Positions 32,584 through 45,822 of a stretch of DNA of 64,000 nucleotides are shown here, in pieces (position 1 is the first letter of the stretch; every line of letters starts with the position of its first letter). Source of the stretch: Microstegium vimineum. Its lineage: Eukaryota; Streptophyta; Magnoliopsida; Poales; Poaceae. Under the pieces are notes generated by a model. The model did no database searches and was not told where the DNA came from. It saw only the letters and a list, made by a program, of their open reading frames with translations. Location of the stretch: the NCBI GenBank assembly GCA_022036555.1, contig CM039119.1, forward strand, positions 992,001-1,056,000, given 5' to 3'. A program made the translations under genes and the position numbers.

Positions 32584-33750
32584 ATGGCGCCGCCGGCCGC
32601 GGCGCTGATGGACGAGCTCGTGGAGGAGATCCTCCTGCGCATTCCACCAGACGACCCCGCGCGCCTCCTCCGCGCCGCGCTCGTCTGCAAGCGCTGGAGC
32701 CGCATAGTCTCCGACCCCGGATTCCGCCGCCGGTTCCGTGAGTTCCACCGCACGCCCCCGATGCTCGGCTTGCTCTGCAGCAGCGGGCCAGGGGCCTCTC
32801 ATGGCTCCATTACCTCCTTCGTCTCCACCTCCACCTCCTCCTTCCGCCCGTCCCCCGCCCGCCTCAACTACAAGACGGTCGACGCACGCCATGGCCGCGT
32901 CCTGCTCCACGGACTGAGCTGGAACAATGAGCGGAAGCTCTGGGACGATTCCTTCGTGGTTTGGGATCCAGTCACGCGGGGTGAGCGTGCGAGACTTCCC
33001 TTGCTGCCGCGGTCCAGGTCGCTGGACTCCGGATCCACATCTGGTACCTGGAATGCAGCCGTGCTTTGCGCCTCCGCCTCCGCCGCTGAGGACGCCGACG
33101 TATGTGACCACCTCAACTGCCGCAGCGGACACTTCCTGGTTGTCTTCGTGTACAGGGGCAGGCGCTGGGGCAGGCCCGGGATGTATGCCCATGTCTACTC
33201 ATCGGAGGCGGCTGCTTGGAGCCGCCAGCGGATCTATGCTCCTATTCTCGTCGACGAGGGCATCCCATTGGTGCCAAGTGCGCTTACAGGGAATTCGATC
33301 TACTTCTTGTGTAGAAAAAGTGTCCTCAAGTTTGATCTGGCCACACGAGAAATGTCTCTGATTCACGACCTACCACAAGAAACCTTTGGGCGTCCTATCC
33401 TCCTCAGGGCAACAGAGGATGGTGGTCTCGGACTCGCCGCCGTGTGCTCAGATGGACTATACCTATGGTCAAGGGAGGATGTAGTATGGGCACAAAGCAA
33501 AGTCATTAAGCTTACAGAAGAACTACTTGGTGCTGAAGCTGAAATTCCTGATGGACGACTCTTGGGATCACCTCGTCTCACCGGCTCTTTACACGGCCTT
33601 GATGTTATTCTTGTGAGCACAAGCGTGGGGGTTTTCACTATTCATCTTAAGTCGGTCCGGGCCACAAAGGTGTGCAAAGATAGTTGGGTGGACGGTTTCA
33701 CTTTCCCCTACATGAGCTTCTACACTCCAGGTACTAGAGTGAGTGAGTGA
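32584..33750 (+). CDS. F-box protein, grass-type, single main exon
   Basis: ATG at 32584, the first Met before the F-box; TGA at 33748-33750, 388 residues. The N-terminal F-box (about residues 9-47) reads DELVEEILLRIPPDDPARLLRAALVCKRWSRIVSDPGFRRRF, the SKP1-binding module of SCF ubiquitin ligases. The rest is a divergent C-terminal substrate region with the WDP-type core (SFVVWDPVTRGERARLPL) common in large grass F-box families. The target is unknown. The frame upstream of the ATG is open to 32389 but has no conserved Met. A possible donor (CCAG|GTACT, near 33732) and an acceptor near 34603 could extend the gene by a short last exon; I cannot decide this. Confidence 0.85.
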   Translation: MAPPAAALMDELVEEILLRIPPDDPARLLRAALVCKRWSRIVSDPGFRRRFREFHRTPPMLGLLCSSGPGASHGSITSFVSTSTSSFRPSPARLNYKTVDARHGRVLLHGLSWNNERKLWDDSFVVWDPVTRGERARLPLLPRSRSLDSGSTSGTWNAAVLCASASAAEDADVCDHLNCRSGHFLVVFVYRGRRWGRPGMYAHVYSSEAAAWSRQRIYAPILVDEGIPLVPSALTGNSIYFLCRKSVLKFDLATREMSLIHDLPQETFGRPILLRATEDGGLGLAAVCSDGLYLWSREDVVWAQSKVIKLTEELLGAEAEIPDGRLLGSPRLTGSLHGLDVILVSTSVGVFTIHLKSVRATKVCKDSWVDGFTFPYMSFYTPGTRVSE

Positions 33751-35317
33751 GTAAGAGACACTCAAGCATCATGTCTTTCTTACTTTAATTAACATGTATG
33801 TATCTAGCATCACTTATTTTGTGATTGACTAATATTCAGATTTAGCACTATTTCATTAAGTAACGTGAAGTTTTGGATGATAGTATTTCTGTTCAAGGAA
33901 AATGAGTTGATGAAAGTGGGATATCCCAATTACATTTAAAGCTGTGATGCTTCTACAGTCCTCCATAACAACATTTTTATGGACTGGATTAATGAAATTG
34001 GCTAGACATGCATAGGAGCTTTCATTGTCTTCCAACAGTTTTGAAAAATGATTTAGGGCCTGTTTGGATCCCATCATCTAAACTTTATAGCTCTAAAAGT
34101 TGTAGAGCACTTTAGCTCACTTTTAAGCTCTAAAGCTCAAATGTGAGGTGGCCTAAAGTTTAAAGCTAAATTTAGATCACTTGTTTGTTTAGAGCTCTAA
34201 AGTTTAGAGGAGAAAATCCAAACAGACCCTTATTTAGACAGATTGGCCATTAAGGTATCGAACAGGGAAGAAACCAAAAATACATAACCTGCACGGGGCC
34301 TTCTGCACATCCAGATATCAACTTCCCACATATCCTTAACACCTTTGCATTCTTTGGCTGTGATCTATTGCTAATGTAACTTAATACTTAACAGTATATA
34401 TGCATGGATGATGATCTTATGATGACAAATATAGGTGTTTCTCTCAAGCCATGAGTACAGCTTTGGATAATTACTTTAAGATGTTTTCCTGCTTGTTTTA
34501 TGTTGTTGTTTCTCTATGTGGTTAGCCTGCAACTTGGTAACAAATGTTCACACCGAGGGAAATCATTCGACTGATGTTATTTTCAAAACTATGCATCTCT
34601 GCAGCTTTGGGAGCGGCCGCCTCTACCGAGTGATCAAGAACAAGCACCTCAAATGTCTGATGAACACAAGATTCTCCACTGGCGTAGCCTTGTCAGTTAA
34701 GGTTAAAAGGAATCATGGTAGTGGTTCATAATGTATTTTTACGGTGACAACTCTTTTGTCATGGGCGTTAGGGTCTGCATTCTACGCAAGGGATCACATA
34801 TTTTGTCTGTTTTGTTGATCATCCTGTGAAGTTTGCTTGAGCTTCTCTGTTAAGCTGACCTTGTATTATTCTACTCCACGTGTAATCCTGAACCGTAGCT
34901 TTAATGAAACCCTTGAATGGTCGAATGCATAATATGTTTTCCCCTTGTATGTAAAAGCACCACGTTCAAGAAAATGAGCATTTTTGAAATCAAAGCGCCA
35001 CTAGCCCGTACTTGCCATACTCCAGCTCAAATTAAAGTTTGGTGCATTATCTTTTGGCTTGAGCATGAAAATTTAATAGAGGCCTTTTGAACCATCTTAA
35101 CCGTGATAGCTAAATACGTACTCCCTCCATATTCAAAAAACTTTGTTTTAGAAAACGACATGTTCTCTAAAATGTAACTTTGACGGCTTATTTTATGAAA
35201 AATATTTATTAAATATAATATATGTATATTTTTATGAAAGCAATTTTCAAAACAAATCTATTGAATGATTTTCACATTTTCAAATTCAACAACTTAAAAG
35301 TTATTCATGATTACTTT
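33751..35317. other. Spacer between F-box gene and copy 3 3' flank
   Basis: Probable F-box 3' UTR or a last exon (candidate 34604-34735), then AT-rich sequence. One Tourist-like MITE is at 34056-34229. A single Stowaway-type terminus (CTCCCTCCATATTC) at about 35120 has no clear partner. Otherwise nothing is recognised. Confidence 0.5.
34056..34229. mobile_element. Tourist-like (PIF/Harbinger) MITE
   Basis: 174 bp, left end GGGCCTGTTTGGATCC, right end inverse ...AAAATCCAAACAGACCC. TTA on both sides (34053-34055, 34230-34232). The interior consists of inverse AGCTCTAAA / TTTAGAGCT blocks. Confidence 0.85.
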
Positions 35318-35560
35318 GCAGTGCCTATGAATAGTACTCCATGGTACAAATTCATCACAGAGTCTCAATACATAGATATTTAAACAATGCATATAATTTA
35401 AAATTCACACTTACTAAATTACTCTCAATGTCTCAAACTGATTGCAAATGTGATATCTGCTAGTACTCTTATACAATCATGGTGAGGGCGTGACACACTG
35501 ACATCACATTGCAACTGACCTTCTACCTACTTATTCTCCGACAAAAAATGACACCACATG

Positions 35561-38500
35561 TTATAACTTGGAGCTAACATGCTGCCGCAATGCTAGTTTG
35601 GCCAAATCCTTGCGTAGAATCTTGCCCGCCTCATTTTTCGGTATCGAATCCACAAGAAAGACATGGTGGATCCGCTTGTAGTGCACAACCTGCATGACAA
35701 GCTTATATAACCGAAGCAACTCAACAAAGCTCCCTCTTTTCTTTTAGAAATAAAATATCAGTGGTTGCAAAAAATTTTGTATTAAACCAGCGCAAATAAA
35801 CCTGTTTGGCGACGAATTCTTTGATGTGTGATTCATGCAAATCGCTTCCTGGGCATCTGACGATGAACGCTACCGGCAACTCTCCAGCCTCATCATCAGG
35901 GTATCTGTATTACGAAGAATAGTTAGCATGAATATTCCATTAGCTAGTGTCTTTCTTTTTTGAAGAAAATGTTCCACTAGTGTGTAGCAGAGCTGATTTC
36001 TCATGTTTTCTGGGTGTATGTATTGTGTACTTACGGGACAACTGCAGCTTCATGAATATCCGGGTGTGTCTGAAGCAGGCTTTCGAGTTCTGCAGGAGGC
36101 ACCTGAATGAAAACAGATTCCATAAGGATTTTTAGGAGAGAAAGCAAGCTGACAATGCAAGTGAGTTGCTCTGATGGAGGGCTGGGTCATGAGACTGCTG
36201 ATTATAATTTTTTTAACACCGGCAGATACCTGGTAGCCTTTGTACTTAATTAACTCTTTCAGCCGGTCAACAATGTAAACAAACCCGTCTTGGTCAATAT
36301 AACAAAGATCTCCTGTCCTCAACCATCCTTCACTGTCCAGGATCGCAGATGTAGAATCCTTCTCGCCAAGGTAACCTACGCTAGCACCCAGAAGGGACAA
36401 AGGGTCAGCCACTGAAGTTTTAGCTTAAGGTCAGGGCAATGGCGAAAATAATCGATTAGCAACAGGTATCATGCTGTGCACTAGCAAAATTAGAACACTG
36501 ATTGTATAAAAAAAAGAAGACTGATGAATCGCATAGCTTTAATTAACTGACAATATCCACATGAAGGGACCGCGTAGGAATGCCAACAAAATTCTTTTTT
36601 TTTTTCCTTTTGTGAAGTTTGTTTACATTTTTTTGTAAACAAGTGCAAGGTTGGTGGCATCTTTTTTGGTGGCTGAAGAAACAAATATAGACACTCTAAA
36701 TGCTGAAGCTCTTGTCAACTTAGAAAACTCTCTTAGGACATTACAATCCTTTTTTTTTTTTTGCGAACATTAGGACATTACAATCTGAAGATACAATACC
36801 CCGCGGAAAGGTCCTCTGAAAGCAACGTTATTGTTTTATATGAGCAACCCGTGAATCCACTGAAACTATAGCTATGAGCAGGAAAAGGTCCACTGAAAGC
36901 AACGTTATAGTTTTATATGAGCAGACTCAATTGTAGCATACTCCCTCAGTCCCAAAATAACTGTCGTTCTCGCTTTCCGAGAAATACTTTAGATTAAATA
37001 GATATTAAAATATATTAATATTTATGCTACATAATTAGTATCATCGGAAAGATCTTTAAGTCTAGTTTTTTAACAAAATTATTGGAAGATCTAAATGTTG
37101 TACGTATTTCGTATAAATCAAGTCAAACGTATGGCACGAACACCCAAAACGACGATTAATTTGGGACGGAGGGAGTATTGTTTTACTATTATACTGACTG
37201 ATATGATTTGGTGATATGGATCTTTACCTTTCATTACAAAAGGGCCTCGGACCCAAAGCTCCCCTGACACACCAGGAGGCAGGGCAACCCCTGTTTCTGG
37301 ATGAACAATCTTCACTTCAGCGCCCATGAAAGACGGCCCACGGTTCCAACTCGCGCGCTTTCTTCCTCCCCAACAGAACGGCAGAAACCGGCTGTAGTCT
37401 CCGTGAGACCATACCCCTTTTTGCCAATTGGAAATATGAATAACAATCAGTATAATACATAATTCACACATTATTCTAACTGACAAAGATTGCACTCCGT
37501 GCTACGATGAACACACAATTGCAGGCGATTTGTTAGGATAATCTATGAACTAATAATCGAAAGCCATGAACTTGCAGCAGCGAAACCAACCTGGGTAACG
37601 CTTACGCCAGGGAACAAGCGCGAGAAGCGCGCAATGAGGTCAGCCGCGAGGGGCGCGCCGCCGCAGTTGACCGCCTTGAGCGTAGCCACGCGGGCGGCGG
37701 TGGGCGCCGCGTTCGCCTCCTCGGCGGCGCGCACGATGGCCAGCAGCGCGGGCGGCGCCAGCGCGAGGCGCGTGACGCCGAACCTCTCCATCGCAGCTAG
37801 CACCGCCGCGGCGTCGAACCTGCCTCTGGCCGTGTGCAGCACCAGCGTGTGCGCCGCCGACGCCGCCCTGAGGCAGAACGTGAAGCCGTAGATGTGGAAG
37901 AGGGGCACGGCGAGGAACAGCGTGTCCCCGGCCGCAGGCGCCCGCGTGACGTTGGACGCGATGAGGTTGCGGTGGGTCAGCACGACCGCCTTGGCGCGTC
38001 CCGTGGTGCCAGACGAGTACAGCACCGCCGCCGGGTCCGACTGCCGGACCACCACCGCCTCCGCCGCGTCGTTGTTGGGGTCCTCGTGCAGCAGGAACGA
38101 GAGGAACGTCGGGGAGTCGAGAAGCACGGTGCGGAGCCCGGGTGGGAGCTTGTCTCTGGTGCCGGCGACGGCGAACGCGACGGACGGGTTGGAGAGCGCG
38201 AGCAGGCGGGAGACCTCGGCGGCGGTGAGGGACGGGTTGGCGGGGGAGACTACGACGCCGACGGACATGAGCGCGTAGTAGAGCACGGGGACGTGGACGC
38301 CCGCGGGCGCGAGCACGAACGCGACGTCGCCCGGGGCGAGGCGGAGATGGGAGCGGAGCGATGCGGCGAGCGCGCGGAGCCTGGTGAGGAAGGTTGGGAG
38401 TGGGACGGACTCGCCCGTGCTCGCGTCGACGAGCGCCGGGCGGGACGCGGGCGCCGGGAGTGGGGACGGGAGGAAGGATAGTGCGAAGGCTGGGAAGGAG

Positions 38501-38616
38501 AGCGGGAGCTCCGGCGGCGGTAGTGGTGCCGGCGCGCGTAGGCTGTGGAACGTCATTGTCGCCGCGCAGTAGCCGCTGCGCGGGTCGATGTCGGGGTTCG
38601 ACGGAGACTGCGGCAT
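35561..38616 (-). pseudogene. 4CL-like copy 3, inverted, 1-bp deletion in exon 2
   Basis: Six exons on the minus strand: 38616-37591, 37416-37228, 36375-36230, 36102-36035, 35904-35802, 35689-35561. All splice sites are intact. Exon 1 is fully open (342 codons) with the P-loop S-S-G-T-T-G-R-A-K. Exon 2 is 189 nt instead of 190: a GGGG run (near 37320) has become GGG, which shifts frame and gives a TGA within a few codons. Exons 3-6 are clean and end S-K-L (PTS1). One homopolymer base is the only lesion, so sequencing error must be excluded. Intron 2 holds a Stowaway MITE. It is closer to copy 1 than to copy 2, since even the intron-2 sequences align. Confidence 0.82.
36941..37175. mobile_element. 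Stowaway MITE in intron 2 of 4CL-like copy 3
   Basis: 235 bp, CTCCCTCAGTCCCAAAATAA at one end and the inverse ...TTAATTTGGGACGGAGGGAG at the other, flanked by TA (36939-36940, 37176-37177). Copy 1 has no such insertion at the same intron position, so it arrived after the duplication or was lost from copy 1. Confidence 0.9.
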
Positions 38617-39757
38617 TAGTGCTTCGCCGCCGGCGCGCGATGGACAGTGGGCGGGGTGGCTGCTGGCCGCTGAGGCTGAGAGGCGGTGAGCTGGTGAGGC
38701 TGCTGCGGCCGCGTGGCCTCTAGTCTAGTCTAGAAGTAAAGTAGGAGAGGAGTCGCTAGCTAGCGTGCCGCGTCACTCGACACTTGGACAGCAAATGCAG
38801 AATGGACCACTTGCAGTTGCTGTTGCAGTGCAGGCAAATTCAGGTCACGAGAATTCATTAAAAACATGGATTCATGTTGTTGGCTGCATCTCATAGTTTT
38901 TTGTCGCGAGAGGTTTTTAGAACACGTTTTAGACATGAGTTAGAATGTTTAGGAAACTTTTTTCCATTTCTATAGTTATTTCTCATTTCTCTAAAGCTAA
39001 ATCTTACTTCTAGAATCTTCTAGATGTATTTGGGTGAGCTATAATATATTTTTTTGGGTTTATTGTGTACAAATCTATCCATATGATTTCACTTGAATTT
39101 TTTTAGAATCCTAGATATATTTTTTGTGGTTTATTAGAAACTTTATTAATTATCAGGTGTTGTCAATAAAGACTTTACGATAGTTTTTATAGATATTAAT
39201 TGCACTGCAACGTAGACAATTTGTTGATGTGACAAGTGATTTAATAAGAAGAGATAGTAGAAATCTAAGAAACCAAGTCTAACTAAGAAACCGGGTCTTC
39301 GTGGTTATTAATGGACAAGAAAATATTATAGCCGCATTGGGAGAACAAACATAGTTTTTATCACTATCTATATCATATGTTATAGAAAGTATTGCATTGG
39401 AGGAATAATTTCTTGATACAATGTCTAGGTTAAAGAAACTACTAGTAATAGTTTCTTACATTGTGAATGCCCTTGAGATAATTTATCGGGTTTTGGAATT
39501 AGAGAAGAGAAAACATTGCGATTGTTCAGGAGACAAAAAAAAAATCCAAAAAGTCAGACATTAACCTTCCAGCCCAAACAATTTCCAACGCACGTACACA
39601 TACCAAAGCCCAAAGCCTAAAGCCCAGAGCCCAGTAAAACAACTCCTCTCGGCCTCTGCAAAAAGGACAGGCCCAACAACACCGCTACCTCGCACCACAA
39701 CGCCAGGACACGCCGGTGAGGTGGACGAGAGAGGCGGAGTCGGCGGCGGCGGCGGCG
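38617..39757. other. Divergent promoter interval of copy 3 and LEO1
   Basis: Holds the 5' UTR of copy 3 (to about 38720), an AT-rich middle with no gene, and the 5' UTR of LEO1 with GCCCA-type motifs near 39600-39670 typical of housekeeping plant promoters. Confidence 0.5.
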
Positions 39758-42700
39758 ATGGCGGGCGGCGACCGGGAGCGGGATCCGGAGGAGGAGACAC
39801 GGAACCAGATGATGCAGAACCTATTCGGGGACCAGTCAGAGGATGAGGACGATGCGGACGACGACGACGACGACGTCGTCGAGGTCGTCGACGAGGACGA
39901 CGGCCACCAGCAACAGCTGCAGTCGCCCCCGCACCACCACCAGGAGCTGGAAGACGACGCCGACGACGATGAGGAGGACGACGCCCGCAGCCACGCGCAC
40001 GCTCGCCGCGGCGGATACCACTCCGTAAGCCTGCCCGTCTCTCCCTCCTTCCCACGATTCCGATTCGGCTCGGCTGCTTTGCTGGTCCTCGTCGGACCTG
40101 CCTGGGGTTGGGCTAGGGCTTAGGTTTTTCGGATCGTCAGGTTGGGAGACTCGCGGTTGGGGATGCGGAATTTTGGGGTAGGTGTACAGTCTGTGCGGAT
40201 TTGTTGGAATTCTGCTGAGAGATTTGGAGACGCGCTTGATTTTGATTTTTGAGTTGCGTATGCAGAGAGAAGTTGATGAATCCATGAATTTGTTTGCCTC
40301 ATTTTGACCCCGAGTCCAGTCCTCTGTACTACGAAATCCAACCACTAGGAGAAGAAAAAGAAAATCGAGTTTCAGGGTTCACAAGGTCTAGGCATGTGCT
40401 TCATGCTATTTACAGGAATATATCACATGTTTTCTCTATTGTGTTTTGGTATGCGAGTTTCATTGCTACTCGGTTGGGTTTAGGAAAACTGTAGTTTAGT
40501 TGATATCTACACTCAGCACACCAACCTGAGAATTACTAAACTGTAAATCTGTTCACATTTCGGGGAATGTGAGTGATATCAATGGATCTTAACGACACTG
40601 GGCCTATCTTGAGAATTTGTGCTCTGCTAGTGTCACTAAGGAGTTCAAGGTTAATGCTCATGTAATTTTCCTTCTGCCCAAGCTGTTCATCCTTACATAC
40701 TGCTCCAATCTTATAATGCTGTGTGCTTAAGGAAAGCCTCCTGAGGGAACACTAACTTATTTAATACATTTTTATCTAGGAAGAAGTGGATGGCGAGGCA
40801 GAGAATGGAGGGGAAGGTGAAGGCGAAAGTGAGGGGCAAGTTGGAATGGAAGAGGAAAGTGAAGGCGAAGCTCATCGTGCCGATCTTGATCAAGGAGAAA
40901 GTGATGGGGACAAAGTCCAGAGCTCCCCAGAAAGAGAACTCGATGACCAGAGGATGGAACCTGATGCTAGAGGAATGGATAGTGAAGATGAAGGCTACCA
41001 GCAGAGGACAGTATCTAGCAGAAGAAGGGGAGTTGTTGCCTCTGAATCAGAGGGATCTGAAGATAATTACTATGCTGTTCGAGCTCAAGAAGACGAGGAA
41101 CCTCGCCAAACAAGGAAACAAAGGTTAGTCAGGAAAAACATAATGGTACATATCAAAATATACATCAGTATCCTTTTTAGGCTTTACAATTTTGAGTACC
41201 CAATTCAATGGTTCACAAATGTTTAGTTATTTTGGCAATTACTTTACCATCATACACACTCATTCGCTTATTTTGCCTTTTTTCTAATCCTATAGTTTGT
41301 GACAGTTATAATCTTATTATTATGCAGCTCTCCAATGGAGGAAGAAAGAGATCAAGAAGTAGTTCGCGATGTGTTTGGTGAGAGTGACGAAGATGATTCA
41401 GCTCCATATCGTGCTCGCCATGAAATTGATGAAGAATCTCATGTAAGATTCACTTATGTTTTCCGCCCTTGCTATTTACCGATTTTAGGTAATAAGTTGG
41501 AATAGTCACCTTAATAAAGATTCAAATTGTGTAGCAGAATCCTTCATCAGGCTTACCCCTAGAACTTTTCATTTTTATTTTAACTTACTGCTTGAAATTA
41601 TGTCTCTAGATAGCTACGATCTGCTGCATAGCATGGTTTTAACAGAACATAAGTGCACTTCTTGTCTCACATATATGGATCTGAGATATTTTAAGTTTTC
41701 ATGAGAGCACTTCTTGTTGTGACTTGATATGTCTGAAGTCTGAATGGAAGCTGTGTTTTCTCTTCGTGTCTTGCATGTACATGAATATTGATCGACCCTC
41801 CAATCAGCTTTGAGAAATATTCATTTCCTTTACCTGTTACCTTTTTCTATAGCCTTTTCTTTTTCAAACTCTTCTTGTGTGTAATAACATTTCTTTTTTT
41901 TTTTCTCTTGTAGAGATCTGCCATGGAGGATGAAAGCCAGTATGAGAAGGACATGCAACCAGATGACGTTGTGGCTGATGAAGATATGAGATATGAATCT
42001 GATGATAATCGTGAACTGAAACCAAAAGAGAAACCAGTCGGTCCACCGCTAGACTTGGTGGTTCCATTTAAACAGCCACCAACTGAACCTGACAAAGTGA
42101 GTTATTGTCATATGGTGATACATTTAATCCATCTTTGGCCACATACCATTGCTGTCCTTTTCTGACGAGACAATTTCACGTTCTACATTATTGATGTTTA
42201 TCATTTGATTGTTGCTCTCAGTTTGAATTTTTCATGTTTTTGAGGGCATCTAGTTTAATAGAGCTTTTTTATGAATTTATAGGCTACTGTGTATTGCCTT
42301 CTTTGTGTCTCAATTTAATGATTTTTAATACTGTATCATGTTTTATCTTGCTATATCTGCATTACATTGTTTAATATTCCTTGATATCTACGATGTTACC
42401 ATCTGCTGCTTGTTACATAGATGATGTTCTCTAGTTACATACACCTTTCTACCTGGCTAGTGTAATTAATTGAAGAAGCATGGAACTTGATCATTTGGTT
42501 GAGCACTTTGCTTATACTTGTCCGCTTGTCCAAAAGAGCATGTGTATGGTTGCTGTTCTCTTTATGTTAAATCTGATAATATAGCAAACATGTTGTATTT
42601 AGAACTTTTCATGCTTGGCTATATTTTATCATCCACGATCAAAGGTTTGTGCTTCTGTAGCTACTCACATATTGATTGATCGCTAACTGTTTCCTATTTT

Positions 42701-45700
42701 GTAGATGAATGTGATCAAGGTATCAAACATTATGGGGATTGACCCTAAACCCTTTGATCCAAAAACATATGTGGAAGAAGATGATTTTGTTACAGATGAA
42801 TCTGGGACTAAGAAAAGGATACGACTTGAGGACAATATTGTGCGGTGGAGAACCGTTAGGAATGCAAATGGCACGACATCTGTAAGTGGGATGATGTCCA
42901 TGCATCAATTAGTCTTGGAACTCACTGACATACTGATGATACTTGAACTGACTCTTCCCTGTGTCTTGATTTTTGCAATTATTTTGTTTTTAACTGTATT
43001 TTTACTTTATTTTATTTGGGGGTTCATGTGTCCAAAGAAAGCAACTTTACAGCTCACTACTCTTTAACATAAGACACCCATGAGAGTTACATTTAACTTT
43101 GTGCAGGTTGTATAGGTGGTTATGTGCTTATGATAAATAAATTTCTCCGTTGATGCTTTCTGAGATTTCTTTTTTTTTACTCTGGTTACTAAGCTTTGGG
43201 CATTTATTTATTGCAGTGTGAAAGCAATGCACGCTTTGTAAAATGGAAGGATGGAAGTATGCAGCTTCTGATTGGCAATGAGGTTCTTGATATATCTGTA
43301 CATGAGGCACATCATGACCAGTCCCATCTGTTTTTGAGGCATGGGAAGGTAAACTAAGTCTTCTTTACAGTATTTCGAGTACCACCTCTTTTTTCAAACG
43401 ATTAGTTTTGTTGGCACTATTAATTTTGAATTTTAACGCAGGGAATTCTACAATCACAAGGAAGGCTTTTGCACAAAATGCGGTTTATGCCATCCTCCTT
43501 GTCTTCAAAGTCACATCGCTTATTAACTGCCCTGGTTGATTCTCAGAATAAGAAAACTGTTAAGATGCAGAAATGGTTCGAGACTAAGGATCCTGAGAAA
43601 GCGAAAATGGAAAGAGAAAGGGTTAGTAAATCACTAGTATTTCATTCACTGGATGTTATGTGACACACGATGTGCATGTCTTGCTTTTGTCCAATATATA
43701 GCTGCTTGAACTAAGATCCCTAGTTCAGGTCTGCATTACTTCTTTTATGCATTACATTTCCTGCTCATTTATTTCTTCCGTTGGTAGTCCTTACATAGTT
43801 CCTTGCATGTGTGGTAATTTCTTGAGAATATTGGAACTATCCCAATGTATACACCTATTGTTTTTTCAATTGCAAAATCATTTTCTGAAGTTTGTCTTGT
43901 ATAGTTTTCTAAATCAGTTTAGGTCTCATCAGCTTAAGCAGTATGAGGGATGTAAAAGTAATATTAGTTGTCATTATGTTGCTAGTGTTATTATGATTTA
44001 GTGTGCATGTTCAAATTAGCACCCCCTTTGAAAAAGTTGCATCATGCAAAGTGATTGATTAAGACACAAAGAGTTATATCTTGACCATTGAAATGATAGC
44101 ACTCAAGTCGATTTTGTTCTTTCTACTGATACGGAAATTATGCAGATTCAGGGCCAAAATATTCGAGCCCATTCGATCCTTCAACGCAAAAGAGAAAAAG
44201 TGAACCGCAAGTACACGCAACCTGCCCGGCCAAGGCGACAGCTTTCTCCAGGGTTCTTAGAAGATGCTCTAGATGAGGTTGGTATCTTGTTGTTGCACTG
44301 CTTTTTTTTACAATTAGATTGTCATGTTATTATTAGCTTTTGGTGTAGACGTCTTTCCTGTTTTAGGTTCATCTACCCGTCAAGTGTATTATATTCCACT
44401 AAAAAGGGAAGGGAAAGGCAGGAAAAGGAAAATAATAATTAAAAGTTTGTGTTCGGTGAACATTTGTGATGCAATCTTACCTGGTTGGTATTTTTTGGGT
44501 GTGTTTAAATTCTGGCAACATAGCAAGAGAAAAAGTGTGCCTAATAACTTCTTTTCCCTTTTGCTTTTTTCCCCAGTAACCAAACCTTTTTTATGAGCTA
44601 CTGCATGCACATGCCACACTCATATGTTTCATTTACCTCAAAATCAGTGTAAAACGTTTTGAACTTACTCCAGCTATGTCTTAAATGATGATATATCAGT
44701 CATCAATCATCATTATGTTGGCAGTTTATTCCTGTATATGAGGTTGCTTCATGGTATGATAGTTTACTCAACTCTTGAGTTTATTCCTTGATCTAGAAAA
44801 ATAGTTTTTGCGGACAGTTTAGATAATTAAGAATTATGCTGGTTTTTTTAACTTTTCCTAATAAATTTGTTATTGGATTTGATATAACCAAACAGAATTG
44901 CTCTGACCAGCTCTAATATACTTCCTAGTTTTGGGACATTAATGTTGTTGTTATGTTACATCTGTCCAGTAATATCACTATGGGATTGACTGAAGTTACT
45001 CATATTTTGGCAGGATGAGGAGCCTGACTATGGTTCTCGGAGAATGGCAGGTCGTAGACGTTTTGATGATGAATTGGAGGCTGAAGCACTAGCAGAGAGG
45101 CGTATCAATAACGCAAAGAAGGTGAGCAGTTGTGCTCATGATTCTCAGTTTTACTTTAACCAGACGTTTAATATTTACATCTATCTATTTGCTTGGTACA
45201 TTTTCAGTCAAATATGAGCAGAAATGTTCCCCACAAACCACCGTACCCCCCTGCTCGTCCACCGAGACGTCAAGCTGATGAATACTCGGAGAGTGAGAGG
45301 GAGGAGTCAGAGTATGAAACTGATGGCGAGGATATTGAACATTCGCCGACGCGTGGAAGGGAGGATGAGTTGGATGAGGAGGAAGAGTATGAGGAAGATG
45401 TTGAAGAAGAAGCGCCTCTGTCAGATGAAGAAATGGAGGTGAAATATCGTTGTTATCAAACACCATTGTTTCTTTTTCATACGTGCTTAGCTTCAGTTTT
45501 TTTTTTCTCTTAAGATAATAATGTGTTAAAGAACGGAATACTTTGCATCAAACACAAAGGCCCGGAATTGTAGTACTATAATTTTTTATTTATTTGAAAT
45601 CAGTTTAGAGGGCATTTCTGAAGTTTCTATATGATCAAAATGAAACATGTGATGCAGGCACCGAAACGGAAGAGAGAATCTGGGGGTGGTGGGCGCAGGC

Positions 45701-45822
45701 GCGAGGAGTTGGTGTCCGAGGATGATGACGACGACAACGACGACGATTCTCCACCAAGGAAGCAGCCGGCTGTTCAGCATCGTAGAAAGGCTGTCGTGTT
45801 TGATGACAGCGACGAGGACTAA
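39758..45822 (+). CDS. VIP4: LEO1/VIP4-like subunit of the Paf1 complex
   Basis: Eleven exons: 39758-40024, 40780-41123, 41328-41442, 41914-42096, 42705-42881, 43217-43348, 43442-43621, 44146-44277, 45014-45121, 45208-45438, 45658-45822. All junctions are GT-AG, the frame is continuous, 677 residues. LEO1 is a core subunit of the nuclear Paf1 complex, which travels with RNA polymerase II and supports H2B ubiquitination and H3K4/K36 methylation; Arabidopsis VIP4 mutants flower early through loss of FLC (family knowledge). The N-terminus N-Q-M-M-Q-N-L-F-G-D-Q-S-E-D is the LEO1 start signature, followed by long acidic tracts. The conserved LEO1 core (I-K-V-S-N-I-M-G-I-D-P-K-P-F, then R-M-R-F-M-P-S-type text) spans exons 5-8. 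The C-terminus is acidic and basic, ending D-S-D-E-D. Single copy and undamaged. Confidence 0.95.

Noticed and set aside
35118..35340. Possible Stowaway MITE starting CTCCCTCCATATTC
   Set aside because: No matching inverse terminus; the right side is 4CL-like 3' flank shared with copy 1.
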